DNA of 64,000 bases from Lysobacterales bacterium (GTDB lineage: Bacteria > Pseudomonadota > Gammaproteobacteria > Xanthomonadales > Ahniellaceae): the NCBI GenBank assembly GCA_016703225.1, contig JADJCM010000001.1:1860001-1924000 (forward strand), in the 5' to 3' direction. The translations under genes were made by a program, and so were the position numbers. Below are positions 53,082 through 62,140 of this stretch, in pieces. The notes under the pieces were generated by a model. That model was given only the letters and a program-made list of their open reading frames with translations. It was not told the DNA's origin and made no database searches. Positions within the stretch are counted from its first letter, which is position 1; every line of letters begins with the position of its first letter.

Positions 53082-53798
53082 TCAGCAACCGACCGAGCGC
53101 AGCACCGCGGCTTCGCCAACCAGTTCGCCGTTCTTGGCCTGCGAGGACAGGAACAGCGTTGGCGCCGAGACGTTGTAGTGGTCGCTGACATCGATCAGCA
53201 GGTCGAGGCGGCCGTCGCGGTCCAGATCGCCGGCCCAGCGCAGGTGCGGGTAGGCGTCGTTGCCGAGCATCCAGGGTCCGGGCGCGCGTGCTTCCGCCTG
53301 CCAGGTTGCGAGCGTCTGGCTGCGCTGGCCGAGGCGCAGCTGGAGTGAGCAGGTGGTGAGGGCGTCGCGGTCGGGGGCGCCGCATTCGAGGCGCAGGTTT
53401 CCGGCATCGCGGCCATCGAGTTGGAAGCTGCGGTCGAACTGTGCGTCGATGATCAAGGGCTCGCCGCCGGCGATGTAGGTTGAGACGATGTTGCCTGCGG
53501 TCGCGCCGGCGATGTCGCGCACATGGAACAGGGCGTCGTCACTGCCGGCGCCTACGCGCTTGCCGGTGGCGGCGTCGAGTTCGTCGAGCACGGCATCGTG
53601 GATGGCATCGATCTCGACCGGGCGCGGTTCCAGATGCGTGCGGCCCTCGGCGTCCAGCACCAGCGTCAGCCAGATTTCCCGATCGCGCGCCGTCACCTCG
53701 TCGCCGTGGTAGTCGCCGGGCAGCAACAGTTCGGTCGCGGCGAGCGGACTGGCGACCAGGCTGCAGCAGAGGGCGAGGGCGAGACGGCGCGGGGACAT
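53082..53798 (-). CDS. Secreted protein of unknown function
   Basis: This 238-residue protein has a signal peptide (MSPRRLALALCCSLVASPLA) and a mature domain rich in beta strands. An acidic WAGDLDRDGRLDLLIDVSDH segment near residue 195 looks like one calcium-binding FG-GAP/VCBS-type loop. The family was not recognised. The start at 53798 falls inside a 96-nt repeat whose second copy lies at 57715-57810. Unlike its neighbours it does not end in the DGFE tail. Confidence 0.75.
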   Translation of the reverse strand: MSPRRLALALCCSLVASPLAATELLLPGDYHGDEVTARDREIWLTLVLDAEGRTHLEPRPVEIDAIHDAVLDELDAATGKRVGAGSDDALFHVRDIAGATAGNIVSTYIAGGEPLIIDAQFDRSFQLDGRDAGNLRLECGAPDRDALTTCSLQLRLGQRSQTLATWQAEARAPGPWMLGNDAYPHLRWAGDLDRDGRLDLLIDVSDHYNVSAPTLFLSSQAKNGELVGEAAVLRSVGC

Positions 53799-53886
53799 GC
53801 GGACTCCATTGCGGGAGCCCAGTGTCGTCCTTCGCCTGCTTGCAGCGATGTCGCCGCGGCGACGAGTTCGGGCTTTGCGCGGGCGG
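53791..53886. repeat. 96-nt repeat, copy 1 (leader of the 53082-53798 gene)
   Basis: The segment spans the start codon and upstream region of the minus-strand gene. It recurs at 57715-57810 with three mismatches. It begins GGGGACATGCGGACTCCATT and ends near TTTGCGCGGGCG. The second copy has no gene attached on that side. Confidence 0.9.
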
Positions 53887-53989
53887 TCGTGGCGACAACC
53901 GCCACGACCCCGTTCCCCGCCACGTTCGGTTTTCCCGGTCTGGCGCATTCATGGAAACAGTGGCCAGTGTGGGCTGATGCCGTGGGGGA

Positions 53990-56431
53990 ATGCGCGTGAT
54001 GAAGCGGATGCAACGGGTCGTGTGGCTCATGGTGTTATGTGTCTGTCCGGTCTGGGTGGCGGCGGCGAACTACTGCGTGGACACCGCCGCGGAATTGGAG
54101 AGCGCGCTGGTATCGGCGGCGCTGTCTTCGGGCGACGACGCGATCCAGGTCGTGCAGGGCGAGTACACGTTTGGCGGCGACATCGATTACGCGCCGATCG
54201 CGATGGGGGGTGCGCTCAGCATTACTGGCGGCTACCTCGGCGACTGCAGCGACGGCGTGCGCTCGACGCGTGCGCAGGACACGAGTTTCAGCGCCAGCGT
54301 CGGCACGAGTTTCCGTATCCAGAAACTGTCTGGCGAGCGGCTCTCGCAGTTCGCGAACATCGACTTCTGGGGCTTCGACGAGGTGCGGTTCGCGGTCGGC
54401 AGTTGCGCTTCGGGCGGCGCCACCCTGAAGCTGTCCAACGTTCGCGTCGGACTTGGCGGCAGCGCCAGCAGCGACGCGCTGTCCCTGCACAACCTGTGTG
54501 GCGACACCCGCGGGTACAACGTGCTGGTGCACGATGCGGTTGGCGACGGTGTCAGTGCCGTGTCCGACGCCGCCAGCGAGGAAATCGACTTCGTCAACCT
54601 GACCAGCGTCGACAACGGAGGTCGTGGCCTCAAGGTGATCCGTTTAGGCGAAGGCAGTACCCGGCTGTGGAACGCCATCGTGCACGGCAATGGCACCGAT
54701 CTCTACGGCAATGGCGGCAACTTCGTGGTCGAGCATTCGATCTTCGCGAGCAGCGGAGGCGCAGCGACGGTGTCCGGCAGCAACAATCTCGCGGTCGATC
54801 CGCAACTCGACTCGAACTTCCATCCGGTCGCGGCGCTGTCGCCCGCGATCGACTCCGGCACGCACGATGTTGCGATCACGCTCGCGACCAGCGACCTCGG
54901 TGGCGGACCGCGCATAGTCGGCCTCAAGGTCGATCGTGGCGCCATGGAGTTCGGTGCATCGCCCGACTCGATCCTCACCGTGCTCAATGCCAACGACAGC
55001 GGAATCGGCAGCCTCCGTGATGCCCTCCTCGACGCGCAGGCTGCGCCAGGGCGGCAGTTCATCCACTTTGCGATTCCCGGTGCCTGCCCGCGTGTCATCA
55101 CCCTCGCCAGCTTGCTGCCCGAACTCACCGACTTGGTCAGCATCGACGGCTACACCCAACCCGGTTCGCGCGCGAATGACAGCGCCTTCGGCTTCAATGC
55201 CTCGCTCTGCGTCATCATCACTGCCGGCGCACCGACACTGCCCTACGGCCTGCGCGTCGCAACCACGGGCTACGGCGGCAGCGAAGTGAAGGGCCTCGCG
55301 TTCTCCGGCTTCCTCGGCAGCGATGGCAATGCCGCGGCGATCCAGCTCGTCTCCGGTGCCGACCACCGCGTGTACGGCAACCAGTTCGGTGGCCATGTCG
55401 CCGGCCTGGGTCTGGTCGGCAGTCGCAATGGCATCCGCGTCGGCGCGTCGGCGAATCGAATCGAAATCGGCGGCGACCTTGCGGCACGCAACCTGATCGG
55501 TGGCAGCAGCGAGGTTGGCGTGCTCATCGCCTCCGCGGAAGGCAGGGTCGCGTTGCGCGGCAACCTGATCGGTACCGGCAGCTCGGGCAACAGCGTGCTC
55601 GCCAACGGAACCGGCGTATTGATCGATGACTCCGGCTTCAACCATGTCGCAGGCAATAAGATCTCGGGCAACCTCGGCCACGGCCTGATGATCCGCGGTG
55701 GTGACTCGGACGAAAACGTCGTCGAAGAGAACAGCATTGGCGTCAAGGCCTTCTCCTTCTGCCTGCCACCCTGCACGCCGAACCCGGCGCTGCCGAACGG
55801 CGGTGATGGCATTCATGTCACGCGCGCAGCCGGGGATGCCGAAAACCACGTGCCAACCTACAACCGATTCATCCGCAACGAGGTCGCATTCAATGGCGGC
55901 GCTGGCTTCGGCCTTGTCGATGGCTGGGGCACCATCTGGCGCGAAAACACGGTGCACGACAACGATGATCTCGCCGTCGATATCGGCAACGACGGCGTGG
56001 ACCCGATCGACGACGACACCAGCCAGGAATTCACCCTGGCCCAGGGCGGAATGAACCGCCCCCGGATCCTGGCCGTCGATGGCGAAAGCATCGACATCGA
56101 ATTCTCGGGCATGCCCGGGGGCTACGAAGTCACGGTCTACGTCAACGAGGCCTGCGACCCCAGCGGCTTCGGTGAAGGCGAGCGCGTGTTCGTCATGAAG
56201 CCGACCGGCATCGGGGGCGAGGGCATGCAAACCATTCAGTCGCAGATCCTGCGTCCCACCTCGGACGACTGGAGTCAGCTCCAGGGCAAGTACCTCACCA
56301 CCATCGCCAGCCACGTGAGCTATGCGCTGCCCGGCTTTCCCTTTGGCTACCCTGCACGCGGCTTCGGCGAGTTCTCCGAGTGCTTTCCGGTCACCCTGAT
56401 CGATTCCCTGTTCGTGGACGGATTCGAATAG
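53990..56431 (+). CDS. Secreted right-handed beta-helix protein with DGFE tail
   Basis: This 813-residue exported protein starts with a signal peptide ending near VWVAAA-N. Many short parallel beta-helix turns follow, such as NLIGGSSEVGVLIASAEGRV, HVAGNKISGNLGHGLMIRGG and EENSIGV, typical of pectate-lyase-like or Omp-type passenger folds. CFPVTLIDSLFVDGFE forms the end, matching the shared tail. No catalytic residues can be named. It lies 190 bases from the preceding divergent gene. A short repeat and then an IS630 element follow. Confidence 0.82.
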   Translation: MRVMKRMQRVVWLMVLCVCPVWVAAANYCVDTAAELESALVSAALSSGDDAIQVVQGEYTFGGDIDYAPIAMGGALSITGGYLGDCSDGVRSTRAQDTSFSASVGTSFRIQKLSGERLSQFANIDFWGFDEVRFAVGSCASGGATLKLSNVRVGLGGSASSDALSLHNLCGDTRGYNVLVHDAVGDGVSAVSDAASEEIDFVNLTSVDNGGRGLKVIRLGEGSTRLWNAIVHGNGTDLYGNGGNFVVEHSIFASSGGAATVSGSNNLAVDPQLDSNFHPVAALSPAIDSGTHDVAITLATSDLGGGPRIVGLKVDRGAMEFGASPDSILTVLNANDSGIGSLRDALLDAQAAPGRQFIHFAIPGACPRVITLASLLPELTDLVSIDGYTQPGSRANDSAFGFNASLCVIITAGAPTLPYGLRVATTGYGGSEVKGLAFSGFLGSDGNAAAIQLVSGADHRVYGNQFGGHVAGLGLVGSRNGIRVGASANRIEIGGDLAARNLIGGSSEVGVLIASAEGRVALRGNLIGTGSSGNSVLANGTGVLIDDSGFNHVAGNKISGNLGHGLMIRGGDSDENVVEENSIGVKAFSFCLPPCTPNPALPNGGDGIHVTRAAGDAENHVPTYNRFIRNEVAFNGGAGFGLVDGWGTIWRENTVHDNDDLAVDIGNDGVDPIDDDTSQEFTLAQGGMNRPRILAVDGESIDIEFSGMPGGYEVTVYVNEACDPSGFGEGERVFVMKPTGIGGEGMQTIQSQILRPTSDDWSQLQGKYLTTIASHVSYALPGFPFGYPARGFGEFSECFPVTLIDSLFVDGFE

Positions 56432-56461
56432 TGGTGCCGCAAGGCGCGACGTCGCGGCGAT

Positions 56462-56501
56462 CCCCGCATTCGCTGGGTACTCGCCGTACTGGCCAGGACC
56501 T
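56462..56501 (+). repeat. Interrupted copy of a short repeat, left part
   Basis: CCCCGCATTCGCTGGGTAC and following bases up to GGACCTA resemble 62003-62044. The rest of the repeat continues at 57624 on the far side of the IS630 element. The repeat follows the stop of a tail-bearing gene in both places. Confidence 0.8.
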
Positions 56502-56502
56502 A

Positions 56503-57623
56503 TTGATCCGGCCAAGTGAAGTTTGAACTTTTCATGCGGCGTACTTTACGTGAGGATCTTGGAAATAGCTGCGCACGCGCTCGGGTGATTTTTCGAGGCG
56601 CTCCATGTGCTCGGTCGCGGCAGCTTTCAGCCTTGCCTTGGTGCGTGCCGGGACTTTCGAGCCGATGTGGTGCTTGAGATCGGCGTTGAGTCGTTCTTCG
56701 GGATTCAGTTCCGGGCTGTAGCTCGGCAGGTAGAACAGTTCGATCTGCTCTGCGCGTTCGGCGACCCACGCTTTGACCAGCTTGCTGTGATGCACGCGCA
56801 AGTTGTCGAGAATCAGAAACACCTTGCGCTGTGTGTCTTTGATCAGCGCGCCGAGAAACTCGATCAATCGATCTGCATTGAACGCATCGTCGATGATCAT
56901 CCAGCGCGTCTTGCCCTGGTTGGTCACGGTCGCAATCATCGACAGCTTCTGGCGTGTGCCGCCCACGGCGTAAGCCACCGGCGTCTTGCCCGCTGGCGCA
57001 TAGCTGCGACCGCGCACGTCGGTGTTGACCAACGCGGTCTCGTCGCCCCAGTGAATCTCTGCGCCCTCGGCCTTGGCGCGTTGCTCGATCTCGGGATACT
57101 GCTCATCGAGCCACGCTTGCACTGCTTCTGGGCGCTGTTCGTAGGCCTTCTTGATCGGCTTCTGCGGCGTGAAGCCCCAGCGCTGCAGATAGTTGCCGAC
57201 GCCGCGCACCGACAGCGTGATGCCGAGTTCGCGTTCGATCAGCTGCATCACTGCCGATCGTGTCCACAGCGCGAAGTCCATCTTCAGCTGCTCCGGCCGC
57301 TTGTCGATAATGATTCGCTGTATCGAAACCTCCTGCGCTTCACTCAGGCTGCGTCCCGAACCCGACTGCTTGCCACGCGGCTTCGGTTTGTTCGCCGACG
57401 AACCGCCGTCTTCAAAGCGATCAATCGCCGCGCGAACCGTCGGATACGACAGCCCGCTCAGTTCGACGATGCGCATCACGCCCATGCCTTGACGGTGCAA
57501 TCGCACCACCTGCTTGCGTCGCTCGTGCAACTGCTCCAGCGACTGAAATCTTGCGTCTTCTTTGTCCATGCATCTTCGACAACCCGATGCGCGAATAGTT
57601 CAAATATATTCGTGCCGAGTCAA
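56503..57623. mobile_element. IS630-family element (1,121 bp)
   Basis: The ends are imperfect inverted repeats (TTGATCCGGCC...TTTGAACTTT at left, TTGACTCGGCAC...TTTGAACTATT in complement at right). The target dinucleotide TA is duplicated at 56501-56502 and 57624-57625, as IS630 requires. An uninterrupted relative of the target lies at 62003-62076. One intact transposase gene is inside. Confidence 0.92.
56532..57569 (-). CDS. IS630-family transposase
   Basis: This 345-residue transposase has an N-terminal HTH (GMGVMRIVELSGLSYPTVRA) and a second winged region (SVRGVGNYLQRWGF). The DDE triad is in IHWGDETALVN, LILDNLRVHHSK and YSPELNPEERLN. It is complete with no frameshift, so probably active. 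Confidence 0.93.
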   Translation of the reverse strand: MDKEDARFQSLEQLHERRKQVVRLHRQGMGVMRIVELSGLSYPTVRAAIDRFEDGGSSANKPKPRGKQSGSGRSLSEAQEVSIQRIIIDKRPEQLKMDFALWTRSAVMQLIERELGITLSVRGVGNYLQRWGFTPQKPIKKAYEQRPEAVQAWLDEQYPEIEQRAKAEGAEIHWGDETALVNTDVRGRSYAPAGKTPVAYAVGGTRQKLSMIATVTNQGKTRWMIIDDAFNADRLIEFLGALIKDTQRKVFLILDNLRVHHSKLVKAWVAERAEQIELFYLPSYSPELNPEERLNADLKHHIGSKVPARTKARLKAAATEHMERLEKSPERVRSYFQDPHVKYAA

Positions 57624-57810
57624 TAGCATCGGTTCCGTGAGCAGTGACGATCAGGCGCAGCATGCCGCGTTCGCACGCGGTCGGCGCGTCCGCTTCCACG
57701 GCGGGTGCCGGCGCGGGGACATGCGAACTCCATTGCGGGAGCCCAGTGTCGTCCTTCGCCTGCGTGCAGCGATGTCGCCCCGGCGACGAGTTCGGGCTTT
57801 GCGCGGGCGA
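57624..57810. repeat. Mosaic of three fragments found elsewhere in the window
   Basis: Bases 57624-57657 equal 62043-62076 exactly (34 nt; TAGCATCGGTTCCGTGAGCA and on). Bases 57648-57714 resemble 62307-62373, part of the response-regulator gene, with about eight mismatches. Bases 57715-57810 are the second copy of the 96-nt leader repeat from 53791. None encodes a product here. Confidence 0.8.
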
Positions 57811-57811
57811 C

Positions 57812-58768
57812 CTACTCGAAGCCGTCGCGGAACAGCACCACCAGCACTGGTACGGCCGCATCGTCGTGCAGGGCAGCGGCGGGCGCCGTGGTTGGCAACA
57901 CCGTGACCACGCCGGTGGCGAGGTCGAACTGATGCAGGGCGGCGCTGCTGGAAAGCAGCGGCCGCGCGTAGACCTGCAACTTGCCGTTGGCGATTGCCGC
58001 CGGGCCGGCGAGCACGAAACAGCAGTCCACCTCACCCGCACCGACGTTGGCGTAGCCCGCAATGCCGGCGCCGAGCGCGATCTGGTTCAGCGTCGTCGTC
58101 GCCATCGCCGCGTCCGTCGTCTGCAGTCCGTACAGGGTAAGGGTGGTCTGGTTGACGGCCAGCGCCGTGGTCGTAGCCGCGAGCGCTGATGCATGCTCAC
58201 TGGCCAGGCCATCATGGCGAATGACCCAGATCGCCAACGGTTGGTCGACGGCGCCGCGACCGACCACCACGAATGCGCGCTGGCTGTTCGACCAGGCCGA
58301 CACGCCGCTGCGCAGTGTGCAGCAGGTTCCGGCCACGTCGGCCGAGCCGAGTGCCAGGCCAGTCGCGGCGCCATAACGATGCACGCGCAGGCCATCGGCG
58401 TCGCTGCGGCGGACCAGCGCCAGCAGCTCCTGGCGGGGGGAGTCGTAGGCCAGCGCCTCGATCCGCTCGCTGCTGTCGAACGGCAGTGGCGTGGCGATGC
58501 CGCTGGCATCGATCGCATGCAGCCGGGTTCCGGTCGCGGCTGAAGTCGTGCCGAGCCAATGTCGATTGCTGTTGGCGTCGCGAGCGGAGGCGCCGACCGC
58601 GATGCCACAGCACGGGTTGGGCATCGGATTGAGCAGCAACGTGTTGCTTTCGGCGCCGTAGAACTCGATCTGGCCCTGGCTGCCGCGCACGCCCAGCACC
58701 TCGGCGTCGGCACTGCCGACCAGCAGCAGGGCCAGCAGCGCGTACCAGTTGCGGCGCCACATGGTCAC
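57812..58768 (-). CDS. Secreted protein with DGFE tail
   Basis: This 318-residue exported protein has a signal peptide (MTMWRRNWYALLALLLVGSA cut before E). The mature part is a beta-propeller-like chain of strands (VLGVRGSQGQIEFYGAESNT, ALAYDSPRQELLALVRRS, TLYGLQTTDA), with paired CC at three places (PNPCCG, GTCCTL, VDCCFV) that may form disulfides. It ends VLVVLFRDGFE, the shared tail. The ATG overlaps the stop of the gene upstream by four bases, so both are made from one mRNA. The family was not recognised. Confidence 0.78.
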   Translation of the reverse strand: MTMWRRNWYALLALLLVGSADAEVLGVRGSQGQIEFYGAESNTLLLNPMPNPCCGIAVGASARDANSNRHWLGTTSAATGTRLHAIDASGIATPLPFDSSERIEALAYDSPRQELLALVRRSDADGLRVHRYGAATGLALGSADVAGTCCTLRSGVSAWSNSQRAFVVVGRGAVDQPLAIWVIRHDGLASEHASALAATTTALAVNQTTLTLYGLQTTDAAMATTTLNQIALGAGIAGYANVGAGEVDCCFVLAGPAAIANGKLQVYARPLLSSSAALHQFDLATGVVTVLPTTAPAAALHDDAAVPVLVVLFRDGFE

Positions 58769-60261
58769 TGCGCTCCGGCCGCGTGTTCCAGTGCCTGGAG
58801 GCGTTGCTCCAGCCCGGCGATGCGCGCATCGCGCTCGGCCAATTGCGCATTCAGGGCCTGGATCGCCGCCAGTGCGACTCCGGCCATGTCCGCGGGCGCG
58901 ACCTGGGTGTCGTCGTGGCCCAGCCCGAACGCGGCGTGGAAGTCCTGCGCCATCGGGCCGAAGTGGCGGTCGTCGCCTGCGGCGTCCTTGTAGCGCCAGC
59001 TGCTGATCGGCAAGGCCGCGATGCGGGCGAGCACGGCGTCGCCATCGGCGGAGACGAAGTCGGTCTTGGCATCGCGACTCGACAACTGGGAAATGCTGCC
59101 GCGCGCGAACACGTTGCCGGAAGAGTCCACGGTGAATCGGTCGGTCACGCCGGTGAAGTCGGCATGCACATTGCTGACCAGAAGCGCCAAGGTGGGTGCA
59201 TTGCTCGCGGCGTTGTTGGCCACATCCAGCTTGGCATCCGGCGATCCCGTGCCGACGCCGACATTGCCGCTGGCGGAGATGTCGAGGCTCGAGGTCGGTG
59301 CGCCCGGTCGGATGCGCAGACTCAATTTCGATCCGCCGGTCACGTCGCGCACGAAGAAGTTCGCCTCGTTGCCGCCAATGTCCCAGGTCTGCGCGGTGAA
59401 GCCGCCGCTGCTGTTCTGTTCCAGGCGCAGCGCCGGGGTGTTGCTGGTGTTCACGTGCAAGTCGAGTACCGGCGTGGCGGTGCGAAGTCCCACCCGTCCG
59501 GTGGAATCGACGTAGATCGAATTCGTGCTGGCATTGCCTTCGATCGTCAGCGGAATGCGCGCATTGGTCGCATCTTCGATTGAGAATCGCTCGATCCCAC
59601 CACTGGCTTGATCATTGGCCGTCAACCGCCAGTCATTGGTAGCGAAACCCGCAGTTGCCGAAGTGTCTTCAAAATGGATGCGAAGGTTGTTTTCCTTGAG
59701 CCGGATCGTGTCGGCTCCAAAACTCTCGTTGTCGATGCAGTCGAAACCGAAGCAGCCGGATCCCTGCACGATAAGATCATCGGCAATGACCTGATCTTTC
59801 GCGATCGGAGCAGCCTTGCCCTGCTTTGGTTCGTCCTCGCGCGCCTGCTGTTCGGAACCGGTGCTCAAGTGAACCTGCCCGCCAAGCATGACGAAGCTGC
59901 CATCGACCGGTTCCGGCGCGGCAGGTCCCGGCCGGGTTCCGGCACGTCGGCCTTGTTCGTCGCCGATCTGCGTGCCTGCGCCACTCGCCGGTTGCGGGGA
60001 AGAGAACTGGATGCTGTAGCGATAGCTGCCGTCGGCGAGCCCGGCCGTATTCAGGAGGAATCCGCTGGACGCATTCACGCGCTGCTCGAAGCGGTAGCCA
60101 TGTGGACCATGGACGCGGATCTCGGCCTGGCCGTAGCTCGATGGGGTCGGATGCTGCACGCGCTGGTTGGCGGCCGAGACCTCGATGCTCTGCGCGCTCG
60201 ACCCGATGGGCAGCGCGCAGGACAGTGCGGCAAGCAGGACTGCGGTGCGTTTTCTGATCAT
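58765..60261 (-). CDS. Exported protein with C-terminal S74 intramolecular chaperone domain
   Basis: This 498-residue protein has a signal peptide (MIRKRTAVLLAALSCALPIG then SSAQ). A beta-rich region follows that includes tail-fibre-like repeats (LDLHVNTSNTPALRLEQNSS, SLDISASGNVGVGTGSPDAK). It ends in the endosialidase-type chaperone domain: SSRDAKTDFVSADGDAVLAR, ISSWRYKD and HFGPMAQDFHAAFGLG, with a coiled coil LNAQLAERDARIAGLEQRLQ. Such domains fold trimeric fibres and may cleave themselves at the conserved Ser. The start at 60261 has a GGAGCAGACC site. An extracellular fibre is the likely product. Confidence 0.83.
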   Translation of the reverse strand: MIRKRTAVLLAALSCALPIGSSAQSIEVSAANQRVQHPTPSSYGQAEIRVHGPHGYRFEQRVNASSGFLLNTAGLADGSYRYSIQFSSPQPASGAGTQIGDEQGRRAGTRPGPAAPEPVDGSFVMLGGQVHLSTGSEQQAREDEPKQGKAAPIAKDQVIADDLIVQGSGCFGFDCIDNESFGADTIRLKENNLRIHFEDTSATAGFATNDWRLTANDQASGGIERFSIEDATNARIPLTIEGNASTNSIYVDSTGRVGLRTATPVLDLHVNTSNTPALRLEQNSSGGFTAQTWDIGGNEANFFVRDVTGGSKLSLRIRPGAPTSSLDISASGNVGVGTGSPDAKLDVANNAASNAPTLALLVSNVHADFTGVTDRFTVDSSGNVFARGSISQLSSRDAKTDFVSADGDAVLARIAALPISSWRYKDAAGDDRHFGPMAQDFHAAFGLGHDDTQVAPADMAGVALAAIQALNAQLAERDARIAGLEQRLQALEHAAGAQ

Positions 60262-60355
60262 GGTCTGCTCCAAGGCTCGCAGAAGGTGTACGCCGCTGCG
60301 CGTGAAATCACCGTCACGGTTGCGCCACGTCCAGGACTGGCGCAGCATCGCCGGC

Positions 60356-62002
60356 ATGCGAACGATCCCGTGCCTGATGCTGCTCGCGATGACGACGCCG
60401 GCTGCGGCATTCCAGTTCAACGAAGTCGCATCGTCGCGCGGCGCCGCCGTCAGCCATGGATTTCCGAACGGCTTTCGCTACGGCCCGGAGATGATGACCG
60501 GCGGTGCGGCCGGTGGCGACATCGATGGCGATGGCGACATCGATCTGGTGCTGCTGCGCGGTGCGCTGGTCGATGGCAGCCAGCAACTGCGGCCGCCGAC
60601 GCTTTTGCGCAACGATGGCGGCGCGAACTTCACTGACATCACCGCCGCCTCGGGACTGTCTGCCGCGCATCTGAATCCAGAGACGCAGATCCACAACGGG
60701 GCCTACCTCTACGACCTCGACGGCGACGCTGATCTGGACTTGCTGCTCGGCGCCCTGCTGGCGCCACCCGAGATCTGGCGAAACGACGGTGCCGGTCATT
60801 TCACCCGCGACCTCGATACCGGGCTCGAGAGCATCGGTCGCGACACCTGGGGTGCCAGCGTGGCCTCCTTCTGGCCGCTGGCTCAGGATGACCTGGCGCT
60901 GGTGTTGTCGCACTGGACCATGGACATGAGCCAGGTGAGCAGCGTGCGCGGTCACTTCCTGGCCCTGGATGGCAATGGCGACTATGCCGATTTCAGCGAC
61001 CTGGTCTGTTGCGCCGAGATGACCTCGACGCGCGATCACTCGTTCACCGCGAGCCTGGTCGACTTCAGCGGTAACGGCCAGCCCGATGCCTTCTGGGCGC
61101 GCGACTTTGGCACCAGCACGATGCTGTTCGGGATCGGTGATGGCGGTTTCAGTCAGATCCCGGCGAATGCGGGCGTGCCGAATGACGAGAACGGCATGGG
61201 CACCGCGAGCGGAGATTTCGACAACGACGGCATGCTCGAGTGGTTCGTGACCAGTGTGTTCGACCCAACCCCGCCGTCACCGGAAGACCCCGACGGCAAT
61301 TGGGGGCACAGCGGCAATCGTCTCTATCGCTTCGATGCGCAAGCCGATGTGCCGGTCTGGGTCGATGTCAGTGTCGATGCCGGTGTGCGCGATGGTCGCT
61401 GGGGCTGGGGTGCCTGCGCGCGCGACTTCGATCTCGACGGCGACCTCGACCTGTTCCACGTCAACGGTTTCTTCGGCGCCAACGCCACCGAGTTCCACGC
61501 CGATCCGGCACGCATGTTCCTGAACGATGGCACGATGAATTTCAGCGAACAGGCCGCCGCGCTCGGTATTGCCGATACCGGCCAGGGTCGTGCCGTGGTC
61601 TGCGCCGATTTCGATCGCGACGGCGACATCGACGTGCTGGTGCAGAACTCCGGTTCCGAGTTGTTGGCGACGAGCCGGTTCTACCTCAACGACGCGGCGG
61701 ACAGCGCGCGCGGCATCAGCATCGCATTGCGCCAGCCGGGCATGAACCGTCATGCGGTGAATGCGCGCGTGCATCTGCGTCGCAGCGACGGACTGACGCA
61801 GATGCGCGAACTCGAAGGCGGCGGCAGCTTTCTCGGCAGCCATCCGATCGAGGCGCACTTTGGGCTTGGTGCAGCGTCCATCACCGGGCTGCGCGTGCGC
61901 TGGCCGGAGGGTGCCATCGAACACTTCCGACCGCGCGATGCCGCACGCGACGTGCTGGTGCGCGGCGCGGGTTTCGATCTGTTCGTCGACGCGTTCGAGT
62001 GA
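60356..62002 (+). CDS. Secreted FG-GAP/ASPIC-UnbV (CRTAC1-like) protein with DGFE-type tail
   Basis: This 548-residue exported protein has a signal peptide (MRTIPCLMLLAMTTPAAAFQ) and repeated calcium-binding loops (GDIDGDGDIDLVLL, DLDGDADLDLLL, DFDNDGMLEW, DFDLDGDLDLF, DFDRDGDIDVLV) that make a beta-propeller. The ASPIC-UnbV ending is GISIALRQPGMNRHAVNARV with HFGLGAASITGLRVRWPEGA. It then ends GFDLFVDAFE, the shared tail. The role is unknown; related propellers bind carbohydrate or cell surfaces. The start ATG at 60356 fits the signal peptide. Confidence 0.85.
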   Translation: MRTIPCLMLLAMTTPAAAFQFNEVASSRGAAVSHGFPNGFRYGPEMMTGGAAGGDIDGDGDIDLVLLRGALVDGSQQLRPPTLLRNDGGANFTDITAASGLSAAHLNPETQIHNGAYLYDLDGDADLDLLLGALLAPPEIWRNDGAGHFTRDLDTGLESIGRDTWGASVASFWPLAQDDLALVLSHWTMDMSQVSSVRGHFLALDGNGDYADFSDLVCCAEMTSTRDHSFTASLVDFSGNGQPDAFWARDFGTSTMLFGIGDGGFSQIPANAGVPNDENGMGTASGDFDNDGMLEWFVTSVFDPTPPSPEDPDGNWGHSGNRLYRFDAQADVPVWVDVSVDAGVRDGRWGWGACARDFDLDGDLDLFHVNGFFGANATEFHADPARMFLNDGTMNFSEQAAALGIADTGQGRAVVCADFDRDGDIDVLVQNSGSELLATSRFYLNDAADSARGISIALRQPGMNRHAVNARVHLRRSDGLTQMRELEGGGSFLGSHPIEAHFGLGAASITGLRVRWPEGAIEHFRPRDAARDVLVRGAGFDLFVDAFE

Positions 62003-62076
62003 CCCCCGCATTCGCGGGGTACACGCCGCGCTGGCCCGGGCCTAGCATCGGTTCCGTGAGCAGTGACGATCAGGCG
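62003..62076 (+). repeat. Uninterrupted copy of the repeat hit by IS630
   Basis: The segment begins at the stop of the CRTAC1-like gene (CCCCGCATTCGCGGGGTACA) and runs through GGGCCTAGCATCGGTTCCGT. It contains a small CCCCGC/GCGGGG hairpin. It shows how the site at 56462-57657 looked before the element inserted. From 62077 to 62140 nothing else was recognised. Confidence 0.85.
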
Positions 62077-62140
62077 CCAAAGAGCGCCGCGCCCTTCTCC
62101 ACGGCCGGCATACACGGACGAGGCCGGCCGTGGCCTTCGC

